Assembly: GCA_004123355.1 (NCBI GenBank)
Contig: SCHM01000001.1
Location: 2,286,001 to 2,350,000 of the forward strand
Source of the DNA: Amphirosellinia nigrospora
Taxonomy: Eukaryota > Ascomycota > Sordariomycetes > Xylariales > Xylariaceae
Reading direction: 5' to 3'
DNA: 64,000 nucleotides
Position numbers and translations under genes: made by a program. The notes under the pieces are model-generated. The model was given only the letters and a program-made list of their open reading frames with translations. It made no database searches and was not told where the DNA came from. Below, in pieces: positions 47,264 through 57,800 of the stretch (within the stretch, counting starts at the first letter, position 1; each line of letters starts with the position of its first letter).

Positions 47264-49629
47264 CTATGCTTTATCCCTCGCTTCCGGCTTCTTCCGTGTA
47301 TCCACCCATCCCATCCGAGTGATGCAAAGACACTGATAGCGGCCAGCGCGAGCATGAAATAACAAACTCCATCAAGGCGTTGGAATACGCCTTCAGGAGC
47401 GCCTCTAACTCCGGGCTCCCCGCTGGGACCAAGTCTCGCACTGCTTGGGCGCTACCACCCGCAGCGAGTGCTGCAGCAGTGTCGACAGAAGGGACAAGCC
47501 TGTGAATTTCTGACACCAATGACTGTGTGAAGATTGTGTTTGCGACGACGATGAACACAGATGCCGTGAATGTTGAGCAGAAAATGAGAAAGGCGGTGCC
47601 AATAGCAACTTGTTTCGGGGGTAGCGAATTCTGCACTGCAACCACAGCCTAAGGCGTAACGTTAAATTAGCACCGAGCCGTTAAAGCGTAAGACTGGTCA
47701 GCTCACAATCTGTATACCACAACCTCTCAACCCGTATAAAATTTGATATCCGATCCATTCGCCGGTCGGGTGTGGGGCGACCATGTCGATATCAACCCAC
47801 TACCAATAGAGGCTCCAATGCCAGCTATAACGGCCATAGGAAGATAGTATCCAATACGTGTAACTGTCAAATCAATATCCGCCCGACGCTTGCAATGATG
47901 TATCGTGAAAGTGTATCAACTGTTATGATGGGTAGCAACGTTTTGCTTACCTAGAGCCCCCGAGATCAACACAAATAGTAATTGTGATAAAATACTGGGA
48001 AGTAGATATACACCACTCAAGGTTGGACTGACACCCTTGACGGACTGGAAATAAATCGGAAAGTACTGTGTACCCAAGAATATTGCTCCCAACAAAGTCG
48101 AGTACTGAAGACCGCTGGTCCACACTACTCTTCTCGTTACCATTGAGGAGGGTATGATGGCAATCTCGCCTACGCGGCGCTCCCAGAGTATGAAGATAAT
48201 GGCAGCGACCCCCGCGCCGACGAGTAATCCAATAATCACAGAACTGTTCCAGGCATACTTATTGTCGGAGCCGAACTGGAGTGCTAGCAGTAGTAGCACG
48301 GCTGCTGGAGCGAACAGGGCGAATCCGACAAGATCGAGCTGAGGGAAGATGATGCGAACGAGATTTAGAGAGAAAGGAGGCTTGGCCGTGATCTCAGGAA
48401 TACGCGTGAACAATAACGCCAAGGCGGCAACAGCTCCAATTGGCAGGTTGATCCAGAAGCCTAGTCGCACGAAGTTAGATTGATCTGATTCACATCCTTA
48501 CGTTGCTCCAGGTACGGGGTAGGACTTACACCAGCGCCAGGTTGCGTATTGCGTGAGGGCACCGCCTATCAAGGGGCCAGAGACAAGACCAAGTTGACCG
48601 ACTGATGAGACAAGCGTCAGCTTTCGCCTAAAGACAACAGTGATTGGAGAAATAGGGACAACTTACTTCCAATTAGAAGACCTAGATAGACTGCAGCTCG
48701 CCAATGTCAGTCATCTAATTCTTCGGGCCGACATGCGCAAGGACTCACAGGCTCGTTGCTCCAATGGCACTGAGGCGGCGACAATGCTTAGAGTACCGTT
48801 TGTCAATCCCGATACCCCTATTCCGGCGACGGTGCGACCGGCGATGAAAAAGGAGGACGAAGTGGCCACCGCGCAGAGCAGCGAGCCGACCTCGAAGATG
48901 AAGAAGAAAAACATAAACGTCCACTTCATGTTCAAGTACGTATATAGCTTGCCGGTGATTGGCTGAAGGGTGGCACTGAGTCGATACAGATCAGTATTAG
49001 GGATGCATTAGAGAAGAAGGTGGATGATAGGGGATTGTGGACGTACCTAACAAGTTGGTACGCGCCCGAATACCATCCTACGTCAGGCAAGCTGTGGAAT
49101 TCGCTGGTGATTACTGGCACGGCCTGTTGGAGGCGTTTAGCATGCGCGGATTGCAATGAGATGCTGTCGGCTCAATAGCCAAACACCATCGAGTCTCATT
49201 CCCGAGGGAGGCAACTCACCGTACTAAGGATTGATTGATCAAGCAAGACGGCAAAGAAAATCAAAGTGTGCCGGCAAGAATGCTAAGTAGGCCTAGGCGC
49301 GTAGGATAGTCAATAGCTACCTCGTCCTCTGTGGCCTCTCCTGCCGGAGGGTTTCCAGAGACGCTTTCCTCTGGCTCATCTTCTATATCTGTGGCGCCTG
49401 GTTCATCGTCCTCATGTCGGGTCTCTCCACTGAGTCTAGTGGGATTCTCAGGCTTCTCTTTCTCAAGTATCGCATCGTCTCCGAGTCGGTGCTCTGCACC
49501 CGGCTCATTGGATTCTCTGGCATGTTTGCGCTCTGCCGCATTAGGACTTGCGCTGTACTGTTGTAGCTCGTGAATCTCCGGCTCTGTGGTCCCTCCCACG
49601 ATGCCGGGGAGCGTTGTCTGGGAATTCAT
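47264..49629 (-). CDS. MFS efflux transporter, DHA2 (14-TM) type
   Basis: A proton-driven drug or toxin exporter of the major facilitator superfamily, plasma membrane. The start [20 protein letters not shown] at 49629 begins a long acidic cytoplasmic leader. Helices follow: [39 protein letters not shown], the [20 protein letters not shown] motif C region, [17 protein letters not shown], the [20 protein letters not shown] block and [19 protein letters not shown]. Several short introns separate them (for example near 49225-49170 and 48545-48460). One base is missing near 49263-49265 (between AGTL and IFFAVLLD), and shifts near 47370 and 47300 lead to the family-like tail ending at 47264. As it sits beside P450, acyltransferase and PKS genes, export or self-protection for the cluster product is likely. 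Confidence 0.85.
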
Positions 49630-50604
49630 GCTGCGTTGCCTTTCCTCGTATGCACACGCATGCATCCGGTTTAGGGTAAGATGTAAGGATATATCCCTAT
49701 GGGCACCTTGGCTTGTTAACTAGGCCTAGAAAAATAAAAAGCTATGAGTGAGTACCTTGGGGGGCTGCGTAGAATCAACGAAATTTGAGCAATCGAGCCT
49801 TCTTTCAGATGAGCAGAAAGCTTTTGTGTGGTATTTACAATGAATGTAGTATGCTCCTGGCAATAATTATCTAGATATGTGCCTACCTTGGGATATTTGG
49901 GTTACTGTACTTGCTGTAAACAAGACATTTTAATGAGGCAGTAGGTAGCACTGCATTTAATACCTGCCAGTAGCGGGCTCGGAGGGTCGTCTTAAAATCC
50001 GAAATCCGTTGTCAGCTCGTTTTTTTAATAAAAGAAACTTATGGTTACATGCCAGGGGGGTTCTATACACGCCCGCTCATAGGCTAGCCGGGCTTTTGTT
50101 TGCTCTACTGGACGACCGTTCTGCGTCCCCTATTGGCTTGTTTCTTATTTATATCCTACATCTGCCTATAAAATGAAAGGCCGCCTGAACGTTGTTTTTG
50201 GACAGTAGGTACCTAAGTATGGTCAAGTTATCGACCGTCCGGTCTGCGACTTCTCCAGAACTCAGCCCGGAAAGCGTGGCCAATAGCTATTAGAGAAACT
50301 GCAGATCTCTAGGCCGATGACATCAGTCAGATTTTTGAAACCACGTTGACGGATGTAGTGCATATGATCTCACTAAAAAGGGATCACGCATTGAGTAACA
50401 GTGATTACTAGCACCTGACCACACGGTTTGAGACAAACGACGGGTAGCTGGCTGGCTGATAGCAAGCTTGGTACTTTGGGAAAAAAGCTTCTGTCAGACA
50501 TTTCCATTGGAATTGCTGTCTCAGACCTCACCAAACAACCTAATCTACGGTTCACCAAGGCAATACGTGAATTCATTACTTATGAAAATGCCCCCGGATA
50601 CTGA
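49630..50604. other. Spacer between MFS and P450 genes
   Basis: Holds the MFS promoter and the P450 3' end. A GGTACC-type palindromic motif lies at 50206-50219. No gene recognised. Confidence 0.45.
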
Positions 50605-52319
50605 CTAAATCGATGCTTGCTTCCTCCGTACTCGCAGCTTTGCCTTTGGATTCGTCACAATTTCTATGAACCACGGTGACGCATCCACTCCCGAATCGAC
50701 TCTCTCGAAATCATAGTTTTCGATCACATGAGCGAGTAAGAGCTTTACCTTATTTCCTGCAAAAAACCTCCCAGGACATGCGTGAGTTCCGATACCAAAA
50801 CCGAGGCTTTCCATGGTGGTTGTCACAAATTGCGACGAGTGCTCTTTGCCGGGCTCTTCGCGGCGCTTCAGAAACCGGTCGGGCTGCCATTCTTCAGCGT
50901 TGGTAGAAGCTCGGGTCCCACATTCGCGACATGTTTATACCGACCTGAGCACCTCTCGGGATGAACGTCCCGTTGGGTAGGGTTACGTCCTCATGGGCAT
51001 AGCGGTGCGTGAGCACTATTTTTGTTATTACCGGAAAACGATAGGCGCGCGATAGAGAGAACTTACGGACGCCCAGAGGCTTTATGCGTTGCGTCTCCTT
51101 CATCACGCTATCGGCCAGCTTCATTTGATACAGTGAGGTCTTGGACATATTGCCATCTTGATCGCGAACTTGCCGAACCTCCTGGCGCAGTGGCTCGATA
51201 ACTTCGGGGTGTCTGCAGAGTTGAAGAAGGACGTTTGAAGTTAGATCCGACGTGGTATGCACCGATGCCATGCTGAGCGACAGTTGAGCGTGAGCTCCAT
51301 GATACTTCTCCTTTCTACTTGTCGCAATTTGGTGCATCCAAGTCATGGCGTCGTTGGGCATCTCTGCGAGTCCCTTTTCGGCTAGGGCCATGGTTTCTAT
51401 GCGCTTTGCGATGACAGGTTCGATCATCTCTTCAGCGCGCTTCACCTGCTGTCGAATCCTGCGGCAGTCCTTCATGAACCATTGAACAAACGGCCGAGAC
51501 CATTCAGGCCAGCGACGGATTACTCTCACGGGTAGAATACGCTGTTCGTGTATGCTTGGATGTTGTCCAGCCACTCCTTGTCCCGGCAAAGTTCAGGACC
51601 GAGAAAGACTCGGGTAGATACCTGAGTGACAATCTTGCGGAGGCTTCCAGCAGTGACTTACTCGTGCCATTCTACCGACCAGTTAACTTCGAAGTGTGAG
51701 AGTCCCGACGAGGTCCTATACCAGTTTCTGTTCCCCAATGTTCCTCTAATGCCACCTCAATTTCATCTGCTAAATCCTGGGTAAATTTGCCTGCGCATGA
51801 GTTAGTACGACATGCGTCGTGAATTGCCCGATTCACCGTACTCAAATTGGTGCTCAGCTTTGTGCGAATCATCGTAGTAAGACTATCTGTCGCGCGCAGC
51901 CCTTCAAACCCTGGCAATGTAGAGGCCATAGATTTCTTGACCACCCCATCGGCACTGAAACGAGGATCGGCCTTCACATGTTCGCCCATGTCAGGAGGCA
52001 ACACGATCCTTTTCCCAAATGATCCGATGATCTGGAATGGGCCATTATACTAAATCACTGGTGAGGAATCCTGCCTGAACATATTTGCCGCGACTCGCAA
52101 CCTACCTCCTGGTATCCCTTTTGAAGCCATGCATTCATATCGCGGGCGATCCGGTTCACAGCTGCCGTATCGGACCATTCGCCTTTCTGCTTGTTGATTA
52201 CGGGAAACTTGGACGTATACCACTGCAGCTTCAGCGCGGAAAGGGCAACATTGAGAAAAAGGCACGAGTATAACAGCCACAGCTGCGGATAGCAGCAATC
52301 CTCCGTTTTCGAGCAACAT
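50605..52319 (-). CDS. Cytochrome P450 monooxygenase
   Basis: An ER-bound haem oxygenase, probably tailoring the polyketide made by the neighbouring synthase. The likely start MLLENGGLLLSAAVAVILVP at 52319 is the membrane anchor; the frame then changes at a T-run near 52257 to continue LSALKLQWYTSKFPVINKQK. After an intron (52050-52105) come YNGPFQIIGSFGKRIVLPP and LRATDSLTTMIRTKLSTNLS. The helix-K motif ExxR is seen in VMKETQRIKPLG, and the haem loop FGIGTHACPGRFFA at about 50765-50805 carries the axial Cys. An intron of about 50 bp after IKPLGV joins THRYAHEDVTLPNGTFIPRG. Frame changes near 51590-51690 and 50880 need one-base corrections. The family number cannot be told from sequence alone. 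Confidence 0.86.
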
Positions 52320-52895
52320 AATATCCAATTCATGAGCTCACCTGTAGTGAGGATGAGATGCCAGTCCTGTCATTTCACGAATCAAAAAGAAGAGTTACAC
52401 TGACATCATATGCTATATGCTCAGGTGGCTCATCTGTATCTAGCCCTATTGATTACTTAATGATGCCTGGGAATTTGCAAGGCGCCGCCCCTGAAATTGC
52501 GGCATCACCTATGATTACTATCAATTGCTCCCAATAAACATACGTTAAGTAACGATGCTTATGGGTTCACGATGAGTTTGGGTCAGCAAATTATGCGTAG
52601 GTTATGTACTTTCGGCGTTGTGGTTCGGTGTTGGGTCATTCGGCCGTTTTGCAGTAGGATCTGTAGCACCGAAGCTGACGCCTGATATTTATCATTTGGT
52701 ACCGCCACACACCTGCATTAAAAGATACTAAGCCCTTTGTGAGCGCGTCGCTGTTGTATGCTTAAACGTAGCGGTGCTAGACTTAATCTCCCTCTAAAAA
52801 GGAATCCAAACGCCTTCCGTAAATGTATCTAAGCCGCTGCATGGCTTCTTCACTTGGCGGTTTACGCTAGTAATACCTTGAGCTAGAGGTGAAAG
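52320..52895. promoter_or_regulatory. Bidirectional promoter of P450 and acyltransferase
   Basis: A 576-bp region between two divergently transcribed cluster genes, so it should drive both and is a natural site for a cluster-specific activator. No clear zinc-cluster CGG(n)CCG pair stood out to me. Confidence 0.6.
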
Positions 52896-54362
52896 ATGGG
52901 TAAATCATTATGGGAAGAGAAAATTGCCCAGGGCGTGGAAACGTATTGGTGCCAGCCGGCTGATCCGACAGTCAGGGGCGCCAAGGACTACCCCATCACT
53001 GGTTGTGATCAGGCTATGCCCATGATACATGCACGCATGTCGATGTACTACCCGGTTGCTGAATCTTCTGAAGAATCACGAAGGAAAATTGTCAACCAGC
53101 TCAGAACAGGGCTAGAAAGCCTCGCGTCTCAACTACCATGTCTAACCGCAACAGTCGCCGTAGACCCTGTATCGAAGCGCGGCACTCTTAAGACGATTGG
53201 CGACGATGATGGGGTCCTATTTCTTGTTACAGGTGTTGGCACTGTTAGAAACGACCTTCCTTCTTACGCAGAGCTCGAGCGCGAGCGTTTTGGACCTTGG
53301 AAGCTCGCCAAGGGCACAACATATCCGCATGGCCTGATCAATCCTGTCGCGTCAATCGAGGGCCATGAAGGCGGCTTGCCCGGTTGCATATTCCAGCTTA
53401 ATTTTATTGAAGGTGGCGCGATACTCACTGCGGCCTTCCACCATTACGTCGCCGACGGTCCCAGCGTTGATCACATATTCCGCGGTTGGGGTGCCCATTG
53501 CCGGGGACTCAATAGCGTGTCCATGTTCACCGACCGCACACTACTTCTCAATCCGAAGAAGTCTAACCCATCTAAGGTTGAGGATATAGAACGGAGTATG
53601 ATTGCTCGTGGTTGTATGGTTGATTCTACAAAGCCGGACCCAAACAACCCCTGGTCCAATATGCTGGGGACACCGATGAAAACTGCCATCATTAGCTTCC
53701 CCCGCGACACGGTCGCGGGGTTAAAAGAGGAAATCAAATCAAGGAGATCATCGGCTCGTGTTTCCACACACGATTGCTTTCACGCCATCTTATGGACCGG
53801 GCTCGTCCGCGCCAAGTGCGCTCTAGGTGAAGATGAGGGGGTGGATAACTCCTGGACCGTCTTCCCAGTTAGCTTCCGCTCTTCCTACAATCCGGATTTC
53901 CCGAAAAACTACATCGGGAATGGTACGCTCATGAATGGCGCCGTCCTACCTCTCAACAAACTCAAGGCCCTCGACGGACCGCTCGACGCGGCGGTCGCGC
54001 TGCGGGAAGTGATCAAGAACGTTGACGCGGCCTATGTGGAGGACGCCATAGCCTGGCTCAGCAGCATAGAAAAGCCGACCACGCGGACGTGGATGACCAG
54101 CCCACCGCGCAAGATGGATGCCGCTCTCACAAGCTGGGCGTGTCTCAACTACCACGCGTGGGACCTGGGGTTTGGTCCCCCGACTGCGCTGCGTCCGCCG
54201 GTGTCGCCGATACCGTACCTGTTCCCGCTGCCTGGCAAGACGGATAGCGACGGCGAGGAGATGCTGGAGGCTGCCATAGCCGCCTCCGAGAAAGTGCATG
54301 AGATGTTGATGAAGGATGCGGAGTTCCAGCGGTATGTCAAAGACTACTACCTTGAGCCCTGA
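52896..54362 (+). CDS. Fungal acyltransferase, BAHD/trichothecene 3-O-acetyltransferase-like
   Basis: Moves an acyl group from CoA to a hydroxyl of a secondary metabolite (transferase family PF02458). A single clean reading frame of 488 codons begins MGKSLWEEKIAQGVETYWCQ. The catalytic HHxxxD motif is intact as AAFHHYVADGPS (about residues 178-190). The structural DFGWG motif appears as WDLGFGPP near residue 424. No intron is needed and there is no break, unlike its neighbours. It diverges from the P450 and converges on the PKS. The acceptor is inferred to be the polyketide product of the cluster; the acyl donor is unknown. Confidence 0.9.
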   Translation: MGKSLWEEKIAQGVETYWCQPADPTVRGAKDYPITGCDQAMPMIHARMSMYYPVAESSEESRRKIVNQLRTGLESLASQLPCLTATVAVDPVSKRGTLKTIGDDDGVLFLVTGVGTVRNDLPSYAELERERFGPWKLAKGTTYPHGLINPVASIEGHEGGLPGCIFQLNFIEGGAILTAAFHHYVADGPSVDHIFRGWGAHCRGLNSVSMFTDRTLLLNPKKSNPSKVEDIERSMIARGCMVDSTKPDPNNPWSNMLGTPMKTAIISFPRDTVAGLKEEIKSRRSSARVSTHDCFHAILWTGLVRAKCALGEDEGVDNSWTVFPVSFRSSYNPDFPKNYIGNGTLMNGAVLPLNKLKALDGPLDAAVALREVIKNVDAAYVEDAIAWLSSIEKPTTRTWMTSPPRKMDAALTSWACLNYHAWDLGFGPPTALRPPVSPIPYLFPLPGKTDSDGEEMLEAAIAASEKVHEMLMKDAEFQRYVKDYYLEP

Positions 54363-54829
54363 GTCGGATAGATGGCCTGTATACTACGTATTGTTCTTGG
54401 GTTTTTAGAGCGCGATAACTTGTGAACGTTAGTTTGGCGAGTTCGAATTAGTGAGACCTTGTAAATAAGAGATAACGCTACGTATTTAAGTATATAGCAA
54501 TGTAGACTGGGGTGTTAAGGAAGTATTGTAGAGTTTTAGAGTACTGTCTTCCCAGAAAAATAATATCAACGTTGCTCGGAACTCGCGTTTCTACTTAGAG
54601 TATGGTTTTCTTCCTTCCTAGCAAAACAAAATTCTCCGCTTATTGGAGAGACGTAGTGAACGGACTAACGTTAATCCGCGGTCAGGCTTTTAGCGCTAGA
54701 ACACATAGGTACCTCTAGGTACCTACTGTACATTTTTTCATTGCTCATTCCCGCGACCGTTAGTTCTAGTCGTCGCTCTCAAAACAATCGCTACACGTCC
54801 ATATGCTATCGAACAAGCCGTATCTAAGC
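54363..54829. other. Convergent spacer between acyltransferase and PKS
   Basis: Both neighbouring genes end here. It includes a doubled TAGGTACCT motif at 54706-54725. No gene. Confidence 0.5.
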
Positions 54830-57800
54830 CTAATCTCTCGCTTTTGCGCCTTGATCGAGTCTACCGTCCTCCACCCGAAGCGCCGGGTTCCTTGAGAAGA
54901 TACTAAGAATCGAAAGATACGCGTCCATGACCACCTCGGCATCCTTGAGCCCGTACTTCTCCTTCTGCAATTTGACCGTGATTAAGGGCGCTTTAGTCGG
55001 ATCATCACTCATCTCCAATGTGATGTCATACGGTGACCCGGCACGCGGTGTGCGTGACTCCACAATCTTAGCATCACCAATGTTCCCGCTCTCCGCCTGG
55101 CCTTGCTTGTAGTCGAATACTGCCTGGAACAGTGGCGCCTGTGAGTGCGAGTTCATGGACGAGGGTTCAGGTAGACCGAGGTGCTCGACAAGAGCCCCAT
55201 ATGGAACAGCACTGTGCAAAAGCGCTGTACGCATTTGTTCTTTAGCCTCCATGAGGGCCTCGTTGAAGATCTTGTCCGAGTCATATGGCAACCGAACCGG
55301 CAACAGATTAGCGAAGTAGCCCATGGTGGCCTGGTCCGTGAGCGTGGATCGGTTGCTGTCGGCGATACCGATGGCGATGTCAGTGCTGCCCGTCAGTCGT
55401 GCCAACAGCACGTGGAAAGAAGCCAGGTAGTAATGCATCGGTATTGCCTTGTGTTTACGGCTACGATCCTTGATCCGGACGGCGATCATGCGGTTGAGGC
55501 GCGCTGACACTTCATGCTCAGCCCAAGATGTTGGAAGCGCGCCCGCCTTAGCCCCGGGAACTTTGAGTGTCGGAAGTCTCTCTGGGGTGGTCTTAAATAA
55601 CATGGCCCAATAGCGAAGATCTTTTTCAAACGCTCCAGTCTCGAGCTGATTGCGTTGGCGGATGGCAAAGTCGGCGTAACTCGGAGCAGGTTCGACCTGG
55701 ACCCCGTTGTATAATTGGCCGACTTCGACGAATAGATGTTCAGTTGTCCAGCCATCTCCAACAAGACGATGGTAGGCAATGATCAGAAGATGGTCGGTGG
55801 GCGACCAGTGGAAGTCCACGATCTTGAGAGTATCTCCCTTGGATATATCATACTTGTAACCCTCCAGATCTTTGAATCTTTGATCAGCGGTGGCTCTGTC
55901 GGCTACCTGCACGGCTTCAAAGGAGACTTGTGGTGACTTCATGATGAATTGGATGGGGTGGTCTGCGCCTTTCGGACCTGGGATAAAGCAAGTGCGAAAC
56001 ACATCGTGGCGCTGTAGGGCTTGCTTGAAAGCCCAGCCAAGGCGATCGAGGTCTAAAGGACCCTGCATGTACATGCCAATGGTGCTGTTGAAAGTTTCCG
56101 AATCTAAGGGAAGCTGTAGCTGCTTCCAAGCGTACTCCTGGGTCATGGAAAGAGGTGCTTCACGTTCTGTGTCTTCTTCATCGTAGGAATGAAGAGATGG
56201 TGGCGTTGAGTTGCCTGCGTAGTCAGCCGAGGATGACAGGCTATCGGACACACCAGCCGACGATGAGGCAGTAGGAGGTTCTACCTCGGCTGCCTCTGCA
56301 GAAGACTCATCATGGCACAAAGGAATCGCTCCAGGTGCCAATCGGCTTACTGCGGAATCAATCAGATTTGTGACTGAAGCACCGCCGAGAATCTCCAACA
56401 AGGGGATGTCAATAGTGAGATTCTTCGAGAACCAGGAGGCAACTGTCACAGCACTTAATGAGTCAATGCCCTGATCAATTAACGGAGTCGTTAGACTAAG
56501 CTCGTCAACAGGCATGAGCTGCAATGCCCCACGGATTCTATCGCAGAGACCATCAGTGATAATAGCGCGAACTTGCTCCATGCTGTCTGCTTTGAGGAGT
56601 TGCTCTTTCACAGACCCAACAGCACCGGCAAAATCTGCGCCTTTCGAACGGCGGTCGGACAACTTGTAATAGGAGAACCGAGGATCATCAAAGTAAGGGA
56701 TTCGGTCATGATTCACAGGGTCCATATACGGCATGCCGGTAATCACTTCGACATCGCTGGTCTCCCTATTTCGACCGGCAACGACAGCCTCTGCGAAGAG
56801 AGCGTGGAGCTCCCATTCATTGACCTCGTCAAAAATGAACTTTACAACGTCGTACTCGTGCTCACGGCCAGCTCTTGCGATGAACCCGACACCGAAAACG
56901 GCCCCGATGTCAATAGTTGATCCAGCCATGCCACGGGAGCGCCGTTGCTGAGCAAGAGCGTGCGTGTAGGCATTTGCAGCACTGTAAGCCGCCTGTCCGG
57001 GGTTTCCCGATACCATGACAAAGGACGAAAACATGACGAAGAAGTCCAGTGGGTTAGCGGGATCAGAGAGACGGTCACTGAGTAAACGAGCGCCCGTCAC
57101 TTTAGGTGCAAGCACCATCTCCAGCATCGGCAGATCCATGTTCTTGAACATGACATCCTGAAGCACCAGTGGTCCGAAAGCGACACCGGCAATCGACGGC
57201 ATAGACGTGCGGAGTTTGGCAAGACCTTCATCTACCGAAGCCTCGTTAGAGACATCCCTGAGTTCAAGTTAGCTGGGATTTTAACACCGATAGTTAGGGA
57301 AACTTTACATTGGAAGTACCATGATATTACCGCCAAGCCCTGTGATTTCGTCAATCCAGCGCTGGTCAATTTTAGGCGATCGGCTTGACAAAACAATATG
57401 GCGTGCGCCGCGCTCTACCATAAATCGAGCAATGGAGCGGCCCAGATCACCAGCTAGGCCGACCAACAAATATGTCTTATTCTGGGTGAATATAGTATCT
57501 GTCTCCATAGAACGGATACGGCTGGGAATGATCTGGTCTGGCGTCCAATCGATCAGTGCATTGATCTCAGGGGTTGTCTCTAGTGACAATATATCGTTGC
57601 CCTTGAGTATAGGCACGCTATGACTCTCGGTACGCCCTCTTGTACTATTGACTACCTGGGCCAGAAGCGCAGATGCCTTCTTAGAGCTTGTCGTACACTC
57701 TGGTGTTGCGACGTCCTGGAACAGGTAGTTCCTTCGGCGGATGGAGCAACTAGGAGGGAGGTGACTAGCCAGCCGCTGGCTCAGACTTGCTTGACTTTGA

